From Suilimivivens aceti (GTDB taxonomy: Bacteria > Bacillota > Clostridia > Lachnospirales > Lachnospiraceae), in assembly GCF_025567405.1 (NCBI RefSeq), contig NZ_JAOQKJ010000008.1, forward strand, positions 124,001 to 188,000: a stretch of DNA of 64,000 nt, in the 5' to 3' direction. Under the pieces are notes generated by a model, which ran no database searches, was not told the DNA's origin, and was given only the letters and a program-made list of their open reading frames with translations. Shown here piece by piece: positions 17,401 to 25,765 of the stretch. The position numbers and the translations under genes are program-made. Positions within the stretch are counted from its first letter, which is position 1. Every line of letters starts with the position of its first letter.

Positions 17401-18984
17401 ATCAATAGGCGGGTTGGTTACCTGCGCAAATTTCTGCTTGAAATAATGGAAAAGAGGATGATTGGTCTTGCTCAGGACCGGGATCGGGGTATCCACTCCC
17501 ATGGCTGCAATAGCCTCGGCTCCGTTCTTTGCCATGGGAAGAATGCTCGTCTTTAACTCTTCGTAGGTATAACCGAAGGCCTTCTGCATCCGCTGTCTTT
17601 CTTCATACGCAAATTCCGGTACTCTTTCATTCGGAATCTTCAGATCCCGCAGATGGATCAGGTTGCTGTCCAGCCACTCACCATAAGGCTGTCTGGAAGC
17701 ATAACCCTCTTTCAGTTCATTATCATCAATGACCTTGCCCTTTGTGACATCCACAAGCAGCATCTTGCCGGGACGAAGTCTTTCCTTTACAAGGATCTTT
17801 GAAGGGTCAATATCAAGTACCCCAACCTCAGAGGAAAGGATCAGCTGGTCATCGTCTGTGATCACATAACGGGAAGGACGAAGACCGTTTCTGTCAAGCA
17901 CTGCTCCCATCACATCACCATCACAGAAAAGAATGGAAGCCGGACCATCCCACGGCTCCATCATGGTTGCGTAGTACTGATAGAAGTCCTTTTTGTGCTG
18001 GGACATGGTCTTGTTGTTTTCCCATGGCTCCGGGATCGTGATCATCACTGCATGGGGAAGATCCATGCCGCTCATGACAAGGAACTCCAGCGTATTATCC
18101 AGCATGGCTGAGTCAGAGCCTGCTGTATTGACTACCGGCAGTACCTTATGCAGCACGCTGTGCAGATGCTCGGATTCCATGTTTTCCTCACGGGCAAGCA
18201 TCTTATCCGCATTACCCTGAATGGTATTGATCTCACCGTTATGCACGATAAATCGGTTCGGATGGGCTCTCTCCCAGCTTGGATTGGTATTGGTAGAGAA
18301 ACGGGAATGTACCATGGCAATGGCAGATTCGAAATCCTTATCCTGCAGATCCGCAAAAAAAGTACGGAGCTGTCCAACCAGGAACATTCCTTTATATACG
18401 ATCGTCCTGCTGGATAAGGAAACCACATAGGTATTATCTGAGGACTGTTCAAATACTCTTCTTACAATATAAAGCATGCGGTCAAAATCAAGCCCCTTTT
18501 CCACCTGTGCGGGCTTCTTTATAAATGCCTGCATGATATGGGGCATACACTCAACTGCCTTATGTCCGAGAACCTCCGGATGGGTAGGAACCTCTCTCCA
18601 TCCAAGAAAAGTAAGTCCTTCCTTCTCTACGATGATCTCAAACATCTTCTTGGCCTGATTCTTCTGCAGCTCATCCTGAGGAAAGAAGAACATACCAACA
18701 CCATATTCTCTGTCCTCTCCCAGTGTGATCCCAAGGCTCTTTGTCACTCTCTTAAAAAATTTATGGGGGATCTGCGTCAGAATACCAACACCGTCACCGG
18801 TCTTACCTTCTGCATCCTTTCCGGCACGATGCTCCAGATTCTCAACGATCTTCAATGCATTTTCAACGGTTTCTCTGCTCTTCACACCCTTAATGTTTAC
18901 ACAGGCACCGATACCGCAGTTATCATGCTCAAACTCCGGACGGTACAGAGGTGCATCTGGCACGGTCTTTTTCACATCAAACAT
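14434..18984 (-). CDS. gltB: Glutamate synthase large (alpha) subunit
   Basis: 1516-residue alpha subunit, full family length. It has a class II glutamine amidotransferase domain whose nucleophile is the cysteine of HDNCGIGACV (C23; the preceding residues are a propeptide). A central domain follows, then the FMN synthase domain with SGYDGGTGAAPRNSIHN. The 3Fe-4S motif CNLDTCPVG follows CVMMRV, and the C-terminal glycine-rich beta-helix (GXGXG) domain is present. It makes glutamate from glutamine and 2-oxoglutarate together with GltD. AAGGAG lies nine bases before the start. The leader holds a terminator-like hairpin close to +1 and a palindrome, suggesting transcriptional control. Confidence 0.97.
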   Translation of the reverse strand: MFDVKKTVPDAPLYRPEFEHDNCGIGACVNIKGVKSRETVENALKIVENLEHRAGKDAEGKTGDGVGILTQIPHKFFKRVTKSLGITLGEDREYGVGMFFFPQDELQKNQAKKMFEIIVEKEGLTFLGWREVPTHPEVLGHKAVECMPHIMQAFIKKPAQVEKGLDFDRMLYIVRRVFEQSSDNTYVVSLSSRTIVYKGMFLVGQLRTFFADLQDKDFESAIAMVHSRFSTNTNPSWERAHPNRFIVHNGEINTIQGNADKMLAREENMESEHLHSVLHKVLPVVNTAGSDSAMLDNTLEFLVMSGMDLPHAVMITIPEPWENNKTMSQHKKDFYQYYATMMEPWDGPASILFCDGDVMGAVLDRNGLRPSRYVITDDDQLILSSEVGVLDIDPSKILVKERLRPGKMLLVDVTKGKVIDDNELKEGYASRQPYGEWLDSNLIHLRDLKIPNERVPEFAYEERQRMQKAFGYTYEELKTSILPMAKNGAEAIAAMGVDTPIPVLSKTNHPLFHYFKQKFAQVTNPPIDAIREEVVTSTTVYVGTDGNILEETPKNCHVMQVSNPILTNTDLMKIKDINQEGFKAEVIPITYYKNTSLERAIDRLFVEVDRAYRDGVNIMILSDRGVDENHVAIPSLLAVSALNRHLVVTKKKTSVALILESGEPRDVHDFATLLGYGACAINPYLAQESIRELIDSHMLDKDYYAAVDDYNNAILHGIVKIASKMGISTIQSYEGSQIFEAIGIDKDVINKYFPHTVCRVGGITLKDIEKEVDALHSQAFDPLGLANDLTLNSVGHHKMRSGGDEHLYNPATIHMLQESTKRGDYQMFKQYTALVNDEDSVKNLRGLMDFNYPEKGIPIEEVESVDSIVTRFKTGAMSYGSISKEAHETLAIAMNTIHGRSNSGEGGEDLERLSAGSDGKNRCSAIKQVASGRFGVTSRYLVSANEIQIKMAQGAKPGEGGHLPAGKVYPWIAKTRHSTPGVGLISPPPHHDIYSIEDLAELIYDLKNANKQARISVKLVSEAGVGTVAAGVAKAGAQVILISGYDGGTGAAPRNSIHNAGLPWELGLAETHQTLIMNGLRNKVRIETDGKLMSGRDVAIAAILGAEEFGFATAPLVTMGCVMMRVCNLDTCPVGVATQNPELRKNFRGKPEYVINFMHFIAEELREYMAKLGVRTVDELVGHTEFLKVKDNLSKSQKQVDLSLILENPYVGSKEKVTFDPKQVYDFKLENTMDEKVLLKQLDKAIETGARRSIEVDVKNTDRAFGTILGSEITRRLGDQVAEDTYRVLCNGAGGQSFGAFIPKGLTLELVGDSNDYFGKGLSGGKLIVYPPKGSRFKADENIIIGNVALYGATSGKAFINGVAGERFCVRNSGAIAVVEGVGDHGCEYMTGGRVVVLGSTGKNFAAGMSGGVAYVLDEENDLYIRLNKEMVSSYEVTSKYDVIELKDMIKEHVALTNSEKGKMILDHFSDYLPKFKKIIPHDYEKMLATIVQMEEKGLSAEQAQIEAFYAVRAAK

Positions 18985-19007
18985 TTTGTGGATCTCCTTC
19001 CCTTAGT

Positions 19008-19024
19008 AAATTACGACGTAATTT
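19008..19024 (-). promoter_or_regulatory. Palindrome in the gltB leader
   Basis: AAATTACGACGTAATTT, a perfect 8-1-8 palindrome 24 bases before the gltB ATG, between the leader hairpin and the ribosome site. It could be an operator or an RNA stem that masks nearby translation signals. No regulator is identified. Confidence 0.45.
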
Positions 19025-19033
19025 CCCATGACA

Positions 19034-19116
19034 TAAAAAAGCCGCAAAAAGAGCTATGCTCGCTCCTTTGCGACTTTCATTGAAATCAATATACATCACT
19101 TTTTTCTATTTGTAAA
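19034..19116 (-). promoter_or_regulatory. gltB: gltB promoter followed by a leader terminator (attenuator candidate)
   Basis: Minus strand: -35 TTTACA at 19111-19116, 17-bp spacer, -10 TATATT at 19088-19093. Within about 15 bases of the predicted +1 begins a hairpin, AGTCGCAAAGGAGC pairing with GCTCTTTTTGCGGCT around a seven-base loop, ending in TTTTTTATG (about 19034-19075). If the promoter is right, the hairpin lies within the gltB 5' UTR. If not, it is the end of the upstream CPBP operon. Confidence 0.55.
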
Positions 19117-19181
19117 TAATGACTTTTCTTATCATTGTCAGATTATTTGTGAATTTATTTTCTGTGCTTATTTTGTCAGAT

Positions 19182-20057
19182 TTATTTATTAGTTATATAT
19201 TTATTTTCTCCCATTTCGCACAACTTAAGGTACCATACTCCCAATCCTGCTGCAAAAAACAACAAAGCAACTGCCAGTCCGATCGCTACTGCACTGTTTA
19301 AATCCCGAAGTCCATTCCTGTAAGTCACGGTAAATACCGTAACATTAGCCACCGCATGAAATATCACCGGGGCTGCAAAGCTCTCTGACCTTTCATAAAC
19401 TATGGCAATGATCACCCCAAGCAGAAATCCATACAATGCCTGCACCGTATTTCCATGGTAAAGGCCAAAAAGCAGTGCAGAAAGCGGTACTGCCAGCTTC
19501 ACAGAAAAACACCGTTTCATCCGGTTATAAATGATACCACGGAACACTGCCTCTTCTGCAATGGGTGAAATCACCCCATACAATACAAGCCCAATGGCAA
19601 AGGCCACCCCATACTGCGCCTCTTCTACTCTGGTATAGGCTGCTGAACTCTCTGTGATCCCCATCTGGAAAAACAGGATATTCACACCCATGGATACACA
19701 CAGTGCGATCGCTGCCAGTACACCATAGGAGGTTACATTTCCCTTTTTCTTCCATACCGGAAGTGCTTCCTTCTTCAGCATGCCCCATATGGGGAGCATG
19801 CCAAGCAATATGGCAATGCCGCTGACCATGCCGTTTGCTGTCTGGCCATTCTGTATAAGCCATTCCCTTAAGACTCCATCATTTCCGGAAAGCATCAGCT
19901 CAAGTCCTCCCCAGAGAACGATCTGGGCGAGGTCATGCACCACATAATAAAGAAAAAGCGGCAGCAACAGATATACCGCTTTCTTCATGGATTTCCATTT
20001 TTTCAGTTCTTCTGCTGGCCATGCCAGTTCCATGGTCTGTAAAAATCCCATCTTCAT
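19182..20057 (-). CDS. CPBP-family intramembrane metalloprotease
   Basis: 291-residue polytopic membrane protein with the CPBP (CAAX protease and bacteriocin-processing) motifs EEAVFRG, FGLYHG and HAVANV, which supply the glutamates and histidines of the active site. Substrates of most bacterial members are unknown. The ATG at 20057 overlaps the stop of the HAD gene as ATGA. The frame remains open further upstream, but that stretch is the HAD gene read in another frame. It is the last gene of the flavin reductase-rubrerythrin-S1-HAD operon. Confidence 0.85.
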   Translation of the reverse strand: MKMGFLQTMELAWPAEELKKWKSMKKAVYLLLPLFLYYVVHDLAQIVLWGGLELMLSGNDGVLREWLIQNGQTANGMVSGIAILLGMLPIWGMLKKEALPVWKKKGNVTSYGVLAAIALCVSMGVNILFFQMGITESSAAYTRVEEAQYGVAFAIGLVLYGVISPIAEEAVFRGIIYNRMKRCFSVKLAVPLSALLFGLYHGNTVQALYGFLLGVIIAIVYERSESFAAPVIFHAVANVTVFTVTYRNGLRDLNSAVAIGLAVALLFFAAGLGVWYLKLCEMGENKYITNK

Positions 20058-20734
20058 CCCTTCACCTGTCCTGTCAGCAGGATCTCTTTCAGCTCTTCCA
20101 CTGTTCCCGCAATGGCATCGGCTCCTTCTGCCTCCAGCTCTCCTTCTGCTGCAAAGCCATAGTGCACACCGACCCCGGTCAGCTTCCATGCCCTGGCTCC
20201 CTGGATGTCAAACTCCCGATCCCCGATCATGGCACAGCTCTCCCTGCGCTCTTCCTCAGACAATTCCAGGATACCAAGCTGTCGCAGTGCTTCCTCTACC
20301 ACTTCCTCTTTCTTTTCCCTGCTGCCGTCAAGACCGCTTCCGACCACAACAGAAAAATATTTTTCAATGTCAAAGTGATCCAGCACCTTTTTCACAAATA
20401 TCTCCGGCTTACTGGATGCTACGGCCAGATGACACCCTGACTCTGACAGAGCCTGCAGCATTTCCGGTACTCCTTCATACACCTGGTTTTCAAAAATACC
20501 GATCGGACGGAACCTCTCCCGGTAAAATTCCACTGCTCTTTTCGCCATATCCCGATCCATACCGTAATACTTCTGAAAGCTTGTATGAAGCGGCGGTCCG
20601 ATAAAGCACTCCAGCTTCTTCAGATCAGGCTCCTCGATCCCACACTTTGCAAGGGCATACTGCACGCACTTTGTGATCCCTTCCCGGGAATCCGTCAGTG
20701 TGCCGTCAAGATCAAATAAACAATATTGGTACAT
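20054..20734 (-). CDS. HAD-family phosphatase (phosphoglycolate-phosphatase-like)
   Basis: 226-residue haloacid dehalogenase-type hydrolase. Motif I is FDLDGTLTDS, motif II the VASSKPE segment, motif III a lysine before VLDHFDIEKYF, and motif IV CAMIGDREFDIQGA. It has a helical cap and resembles phosphoglycolate phosphatase (Gph) and pyrophosphatase PpaX; the substrate cannot be fixed by sequence alone. The ribosome site is GGGAAGGAA. It starts 16 bases after the S1 protein stop and overlaps the CPBP gene by four bases. Confidence 0.85.
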   Translation of the reverse strand: MYQYCLFDLDGTLTDSREGITKCVQYALAKCGIEEPDLKKLECFIGPPLHTSFQKYYGMDRDMAKRAVEFYRERFRPIGIFENQVYEGVPEMLQALSESGCHLAVASSKPEIFVKKVLDHFDIEKYFSVVVGSGLDGSREKKEEVVEEALRQLGILELSEEERRESCAMIGDREFDIQGARAWKLTGVGVHYGFAAEGELEAEGADAIAGTVEELKEILLTGQVKG

Positions 20735-20750
20735 GTTACGATTTCCTTCC

Positions 20751-21656
20751 CTACAGCTTCAGCTTCGCAAACAGATCCCCGAGGCTTGTTCCAAGACTCT
20801 CTCCCGAGCTGTACTGCTTCGCATCTGTATCCTCGATCTCTTCTGCCTGCGCATTTTCCTCTGCTGCCTTAATGCTTAAGGAAATCCTGCCGTCATTGGT
20901 GTTTAATACCTTGACCTTAACCTTATCGCCTGCCTTCAGAACCTCTGAAGGCTTCTTGATCCTTTTTTCACAAATCTGTGAAATATGAACCAGACCGCTC
21001 AGTCCATCCTGCAGTGCTACAAAGGCTCCATAGGGCTGCAGACTCTCTACCGTTCCATTCAGAATCGTTCCCGGTACGATCATGGCTACCTTGTGGTCAT
21101 GTGCTTCCTTCTCCTGCTCTCTTAAAATTTCCTTTGCTGAAAGAACCAGCTTCTGCTTCTCCGGATCCACCGTGATCACGCGCACGTTAAGCTGCCTGCC
21201 CTGGAAAGGTGCCAGATCCTCCACATACTGCAGGGAAAGCTGGGACGCCGGGATAAATCCACGGATTCCTTCCACATAGGCAACCACACCGGCATTTACT
21301 ACTTCACTGACCTTTACGGTCAGCTCTTTCTTTTCTTCCAGATACGTCTTCAGTACATCCCATGCGGTATCCTGCTGCGCTTCCTTTTTGGAAAGCAGTA
21401 TATTGCCATGTCCGTCGTCCATACTGATGACCTCTGCTTCGATCTCATCCCCTACCGCAACATCTGTCATAAGGGAAAAGGAGGGATCATTACTCATATC
21501 CTCTGCCTTAATGATCCCCTGTGCGTAATACTTCAGATCTAAAGTCACTTCCTCTTCATTTACGTCAATGACCGTTCCTGAAATGAGATCTCCTTCACTA
21601 ATCTTGCGGAAGCTGGCCTCCAGCTCCCTTTCATAATCCTTCATTGATTCTTCCAT
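20751..21656 (-). CDS. Multi-S1-domain RNA-binding protein (ribosomal S1-like)
   Basis: 301-residue protein with three S1 RNA-binding repeats (about residues 19-88, 104-172 and 189-260), the last ending in GRISLSIKAAEE, and a charged acidic tail. It is shorter than the 4-6 domain S1 proteins and typical of Firmicute rpsA homologues that may help mRNA binding to the ribosome or act in RNA metabolism. The start is the ATG at 21656, fused to the rubrerythrin stop as TAATG with GGAG eight bases before it, so translation is coupled. Confidence 0.85.
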   Translation of the reverse strand: MEESMKDYERELEASFRKISEGDLISGTVIDVNEEEVTLDLKYYAQGIIKAEDMSNDPSFSLMTDVAVGDEIEAEVISMDDGHGNILLSKKEAQQDTAWDVLKTYLEEKKELTVKVSEVVNAGVVAYVEGIRGFIPASQLSLQYVEDLAPFQGRQLNVRVITVDPEKQKLVLSAKEILREQEKEAHDHKVAMIVPGTILNGTVESLQPYGAFVALQDGLSGLVHISQICEKRIKKPSEVLKAGDKVKVKVLNTNDGRISLSIKAAEENAQAEEIEDTDAKQYSSGESLGTSLGDLFAKLKL

Positions 21657-22192
21657 TAGTAATTCTCCGCCTTTACCTGAAAATAGCTCTGCGGATGTGC
21701 GCATACCGGACAAACCTCCGGAGCTTCCTTACCGATGCAGATATGTCCACAGTTGCGGCACTGCCAGATCGTATCACCATCTTTGGAAAATACAACGCCC
21801 TGCTCAATATTAGTGATCAGTCTGCGGTATCTTTCCTCATGCTCCTTCTCAATGGCAGCTACCCCTTCAAATAAAGCAGCAATCTGCTCAAAGCCTTCTT
21901 CTCTGGCTACTTTGGCAAACTCACTGTACATATCTGTCCACTCGTAGTTTTCGCCCTCTGCCGCATGTCCAAGGTTCTCCAGTGTAGAATCAATTCCACC
22001 GTTGATCAGCTTGTACCACATCTTGGCATGCTCTCTCTCGTTGGCTGCTGTCTCTTCAAAAATCGCTGCGATCTGCTGATAGCCGTCCTTCTTTGCCTTG
22101 GATGCAAAGTAGGTGTACTTGTTGGTAGCCATTGACTCTCCCGCAAAGGCCGCCTGTAAATTTGCTTCTGTTTTTGATCCTTTTAACTCCAT
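21656..22192 (-). CDS. rbr: Rubrerythrin
   Basis: 178-residue rubrerythrin. The N-terminal ferritin-like domain carries the diiron ligands (FAGESMATNKY, ETAANEREHAKMW, GVAAIEKEHEERY). The C-terminal rubredoxin-like domain binds one iron through CRNCG and CPVCAHP. It reduces hydrogen peroxide in anaerobes, taking electrons from a rubredoxin or flavoprotein partner. It follows the flavin reductase by 15 bases in the same operon, which fits an electron-supply role for that protein. Confidence 0.95.
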   Translation of the reverse strand: MELKGSKTEANLQAAFAGESMATNKYTYFASKAKKDGYQQIAAIFEETAANEREHAKMWYKLINGGIDSTLENLGHAAEGENYEWTDMYSEFAKVAREEGFEQIAALFEGVAAIEKEHEERYRRLITNIEQGVVFSKDGDTIWQCRNCGHICIGKEAPEVCPVCAHPQSYFQVKAENY

Positions 22193-22207
22193 AGTTTTCC
22201 TCCAACC

Positions 22208-22678
22208 TTATGAATTCTTGACAACTCTGTGATAATAAGCATACGTCATTTCCGGTCCTTTGTCAAAGCTTCCTGCACCTGTCACCTCTCCGAGAAAAAT
22301 GGTATGCGTATCAGTCTCCATGGTATTGATCACACGGCAGGTCAGATAACCGCAGCTGTCACTGATCACTGGCAGGAAATCCTCCACCTTATAATCTACT
22401 CCATCAAATTTATCCACATCTCTCCCAGAACGGAACCCAAAGCCGCCGATCAGTGATGGAGCCGAATCCTCTGCAAGTACCGAAACTGCAAATACTCCCG
22501 TTTCCTTAATGCATTCCGTTGTGTAGTTCTGATGGTTCAGGCTTAATGCCACTGTTATCTTCGGTGATGAGGTGATCTGCATCACACTATTTGCTGTGCA
22601 GCCAGTAGGACGTCCATTATCCCAGGTGCTGATCACATATACCCCATATGATAGCTTCCTTAGTATAGATGTATCCAT
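22208..22678 (-). CDS. Flavin reductase-like (flavoredoxin-type) protein
   Basis: 156-residue FMN-binding split-barrel flavin reductase domain (YGVYVISTWDNGRPTGCTAN at the start, 20 residues shown; GFGFRSGRDVDKF in the middle). In strict anaerobes such proteins often sit beside rubredoxin or rubrerythrin and shuttle electrons in oxygen or peroxide defence; this role is inferred from context. It is the first gene of a five-gene operon, with AAGGAGG upstream and a promoter overlapped by an inverted repeat. Confidence 0.85.
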   Translation of the reverse strand: MDTSILRKLSYGVYVISTWDNGRPTGCTANSVMQITSSPKITVALSLNHQNYTTECIKETGVFAVSVLAEDSAPSLIGGFGFRSGRDVDKFDGVDYKVEDFLPVISDSCGYLTCRVINTMETDTHTIFLGEVTGAGSFDKGPEMTYAYYHRVVKNS

Positions 22679-22701
22679 TCTTTTTCCTCCTTAATCTTTT
22701 T

Positions 22702-22755
22702 AATATCAGTAACTATTACTAATATTAGTGTAAGACAGATATTTCCATCTGTCAA
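22702..22755 (-). promoter_or_regulatory. Promoter of the flavin reductase-rubrerythrin operon with inverted-repeat operator
   Basis: Minus strand: -35 TTGACA at 22750-22755, 17-bp spacer, -10 TACACT at 22727-22732. Directly after -10 lies a 25-bp inverted repeat (22702-22726), AATATCAGTAA-CTA-TTACTAATATT, with one mismatch. This position over +1 suits a repressor. The regulator is not identified in the window. Confidence 0.6.
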
Positions 22756-22784
22756 TGATATTTTCCCGCAAGGCTGATTTTTTA

Positions 22785-22793
22785 TGCTATAAT
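22785..22793 (+). promoter_or_regulatory. Extended -10 element of the ABC-F gene
   Basis: TGCTATAAT, an extended -10 without a good -35, about 60 bases before the ABC-F start. Confidence 0.4.
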
Positions 22794-22853
22794 CCCTTAT
22801 GATATACATTTGACAGTTCTGTCTGAGCTGTCTGAAGAAAGGTACAGACATTT

Positions 22854-24410
22854 ATGAGTATTTTAAACGTAGAACATTTAACCCATGGCTTTGGTGACAG
22901 AGCCATTTTCCAGGATGTTTCCTTCCGTCTGCTGAAGGGTGAGCATATTGGCCTGATCGGAGCCAACGGCGAAGGGAAATCCACTTTTATGAATATTATT
23001 ACAGGCAAGCTGATGCCGGATGAGGGCCAGGTAGAATGGGCGAAAAACGTACGTGTCGGTTATCTGGACCAGCACACTGTCCTTGAAAAGGGCATGACGA
23101 TCCGTCAGGTGCTCTCCTCTGCCTTTGATTTTCTGTTTGACATGGAAAAACAGATGAATGACATCTGTGACAAAATGGGAACCGCATCTGAAGAAGAACT
23201 GGAACAGTACATGGAAGACCTTGGAACCATTCAGGATCTGCTTACCATGCACGATTTCTATATGATCGATGCCAAAGTTGAAGAAGTGGCAAGGGCTCTT
23301 GGCCTTCTGGAGCTTTCTCTTGACAGAGACGTCTCTGATTTAAGCGGCGGTCAGCGTACCAAGGTGCTTCTTGCCAAGCTCCTTCTGGAAAAACCGGATA
23401 TCCTGCTTCTGGACGAGCCTACCAACTATCTGGACGCTGAGCATATCGCCTGGCTGAAACGGTATCTGAATGACTATGAGAACGCCTTTATCCTGATCTC
23501 CCATGACATTCCGTTTTTGAACAGTGTTGTCAATTTGATCTACCACATGGACAATCAGCAGCTCACCCGTTATGTAGGGGATTATGACAAGTTTCAGGAA
23601 GTCTATGCCATGAAAAAGGCACAGCTGGAAGCTGCCTATAATAAGCAGCAGAAGGAGATTGCGGACTTAAAGGATTTTGTAGCCAGGAATAAAGCCAGAG
23701 TTTCCACCAGAAATATGGCCATGTCCCGCCAGAAAAAGCTGGATAAGATGGATGTGATCGAGCTTGCGGCAGAAAAGCCAAAGCCGGAATTTCATTTTAA
23801 AGAAGCAAGAACCCCTGGCCGCTATATTTTCCAGACACAGGATCTTGTCATCGGCTATGAAGAACCTCTCTCCAAGCCCTTAAATCTGGAAATGGAAAGA
23901 GGTCAGAAAATTGTTCTTACCGGTGCCAACGGAATCGGTAAAACCACACTGTTAAAGAGTATTCTCGGTCTGATCCCACCGTTGTCCGGATCAGTCACTC
24001 AGGGTGATTACCTGAGTATCGGTTATTTCGAACAGGAAATGTCCGGTGATGGCAGTAATACCTGTATCGAAGAGATCTGGCAGGAATTCCCCGGCTACAG
24101 CCAGTATGAGGTACGTTCTGCCCTTGCCAAATGTGGTCTGACCACCAAGCATATTGAAAGCCTTGTTAAGGTATTAAGCGGCGGCGAGCAGGCAAAGGTA
24201 CGTCTATGCAAGCTGATCAACCGGGAAACCAATGTCCTGCTTCTGGATGAGCCTACCAACCACCTTGACGTAGATGCCAAGGATGAACTGAAACGTGCCC
24301 TGACCGCCTATAAGGGCAGCATCCTCATGGTATGCCACGAACCGGAATTCTATGACGGACTGGCAACTGCTGTGTGGGACTGCACGCAGTTCACCACTCG
24401 ACTCGTTTAG
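22854..24410 (+). CDS. ABC-F family ATPase
   Basis: 518-residue cytosolic protein with two ABC ATPase domains and no membrane part. Domain 1 has Walker A GANGEGKST, signature LSGGQRTK and DEPTNYLD. Domain 2 has GANGIGKTT, LSGGEQAK and DEPTNHLD. A charged linker of about 80 residues lies between them (about 240-320). ABC-F proteins act on the ribosome (translation factors or antibiotic ribosome protection). The subfamily cannot be fixed here, and no resistance is implied by context. It converges on the DegV gene, with only 15 bases between the stops. Confidence 0.9.
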   Translation: MSILNVEHLTHGFGDRAIFQDVSFRLLKGEHIGLIGANGEGKSTFMNIITGKLMPDEGQVEWAKNVRVGYLDQHTVLEKGMTIRQVLSSAFDFLFDMEKQMNDICDKMGTASEEELEQYMEDLGTIQDLLTMHDFYMIDAKVEEVARALGLLELSLDRDVSDLSGGQRTKVLLAKLLLEKPDILLLDEPTNYLDAEHIAWLKRYLNDYENAFILISHDIPFLNSVVNLIYHMDNQQLTRYVGDYDKFQEVYAMKKAQLEAAYNKQQKEIADLKDFVARNKARVSTRNMAMSRQKKLDKMDVIELAAEKPKPEFHFKEARTPGRYIFQTQDLVIGYEEPLSKPLNLEMERGQKIVLTGANGIGKTTLLKSILGLIPPLSGSVTQGDYLSIGYFEQEMSGDGSNTCIEEIWQEFPGYSQYEVRSALAKCGLTTKHIESLVKVLSGGEQAKVRLCKLINRETNVLLLDEPTNHLDVDAKDELKRALTAYKGSILMVCHEPEFYDGLATAVWDCTQFTTRLV

Positions 24411-24425
24411 TCAATCCTTCACACA

Positions 24426-25274
24426 CTATACTGAGAAAAATGCAACCGCTACTGCACCTGGACCGGCATGTGTACCAATGACACTTCCGATCATGGTTGT
24501 CTCCAGTGAGGAAATACCTTCTTCCCAGAGTGCCTTACTGTCTTCGATATACTTCTGAAGAAGGGTATCATCCAGTCCGGTGTAGCCAAGAAGAATCGGC
24601 TTTGTAAAATCAATTCCTCCTGTCTTTCTGATCTCACTGACAAGCAGGTTATTTCCCTGCTTGGAGCCTCTTGCCTTTCCAAGAACCACAATCTCCCCGT
24701 CCCTGATGCAGACAACCGGTTTAATGGAAAGCACACCGCCTGCAAACGCAGCCGCTGCTGAGATCCGTCCACCCTTTTTCAGATACTCCAGTGTATCCAG
24801 CATGGCGATCAGACAGATCTTTTCACGTTCTTTTTCCAGTCTTTCTGCGATCTCTCTGGCTCCCATCCCCTCGTCCACAAGGCGCAGCGCCAGCTTTGCC
24901 AGAATGGCAGTTCCGATCGCTACATTTCTGCTATCTACCACGTAAACACTGTCCTCATACTCCCTTGCAGCGATCATGGCGCTCTGCCATGTTCCTGACA
25001 GCTTGGAAGAAAGTGTGATAACAACAGCGCTCTCCCCTGCTGCCACGATCTTCTCAAACACATCCTCGAAATCTGCCGGTGATGCCTGGCTGGTCTTGGG
25101 AAGCACATCACTTTCGATCAGCTTCTGGTAAAATTCCTTCTTTTGGATCGTAACACCTTCAATATATTCCTCATCTCCAAAGCGGAGCGTTAAAGGGACG
25201 ACTGTCAGTCTTTCTTTCACATCCTCTGTAATATCTGCTGTTGAATCTACAATAATATTTACTTTCTTATTCAT
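24426..25274 (-). CDS. DegV-family fatty-acid-binding protein
   Basis: 282-residue DegV protein: N-terminal VNIIVDSTADITEDV, the TSQASPADFEDVF loop and the conserved TLSSKLSGTWQSA segment. The family binds fatty acids and in Firmicutes serves as the acyl carrier component (FakB) of fatty acid kinase. No FakA partner is in the window. The start ATG 25274 has AAAGGTG upstream. It lies four bases after the MarR stop, so the two genes form one operon under the MarR-type operators. Confidence 0.85.
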   Translation of the reverse strand: MNKKVNIIVDSTADITEDVKERLTVVPLTLRFGDEEYIEGVTIQKKEFYQKLIESDVLPKTSQASPADFEDVFEKIVAAGESAVVITLSSKLSGTWQSAMIAAREYEDSVYVVDSRNVAIGTAILAKLALRLVDEGMGAREIAERLEKEREKICLIAMLDTLEYLKKGGRISAAAAFAGGVLSIKPVVCIRDGEIVVLGKARGSKQGNNLLVSEIRKTGGIDFTKPILLGYTGLDDTLLQKYIEDSKALWEEGISSLETTMIGSVIGTHAGPGAVAVAFFSV

Positions 25275-25278
25275 GTTT

Positions 25279-25737
25279 TCACCTTTCTTCTGGGATCCCG
25301 TCCTTTGCAAGTATCCTGAGGTTTTCCACGATCCGGTCCAGTGCCTCATAAAAGATCTGTCTGTTTTCCTCTGTCAGATCCTTTCCGGCAATCTCCACAG
25401 CGATCCTGGCCCGCTCGCTCACATGTCTGGCGGCCTCCTGTCCTTCCTCTGTCAGCTTGAAGACACCTCCGTACAGCGTTTTTCCAACGCTCTCCTTTCG
25501 TACCAGTCCTTTCTTTTCCATCAGGGACATCATACGTGATACATCTGCCTTATCCTTGACACACAGTTCACACAGCCTGGGCGCTGTCAGTCCTTCTGGA
25601 AACCGGTACATGGTCAGAAGATAGATGGAATGGGTTCCCTTCAGTCCGTATTTTTCCATTTCATCCCCGGTCAGCTTGTGCCAGTACCGTGAGATTTCTG
25701 ACATTCCTACTGAGAAACGCTCAAATCTGTCTTCCAT
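25279..25737 (-). CDS. MarR-family transcriptional regulator
   Basis: 152-residue winged-helix regulator (LTAPRLCELCVKDKADVSRM for helix-turn-helix, 20 residues shown; LVRKESVGKTLYGGVFKLT for the wing). The start ATG 25737 follows AGGAGGT. It is first in an operon with degV. Two symmetric operator copies overlap its promoter, so self-repression is likely. By analogy with FabT-like MarR proteins that sit near lipid genes, a link to fatty acids is possible but is only inference from DegV linkage. Confidence 0.85.
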   Translation of the reverse strand: MEDRFERFSVGMSEISRYWHKLTGDEMEKYGLKGTHSIYLLTMYRFPEGLTAPRLCELCVKDKADVSRMMSLMEKKGLVRKESVGKTLYGGVFKLTEEGQEAARHVSERARIAVEIAGKDLTEENRQIFYEALDRIVENLRILAKDGIPEER

Positions 25738-25765
25738 GGTTACCTCCTGTTTCCTTCTATAACGC

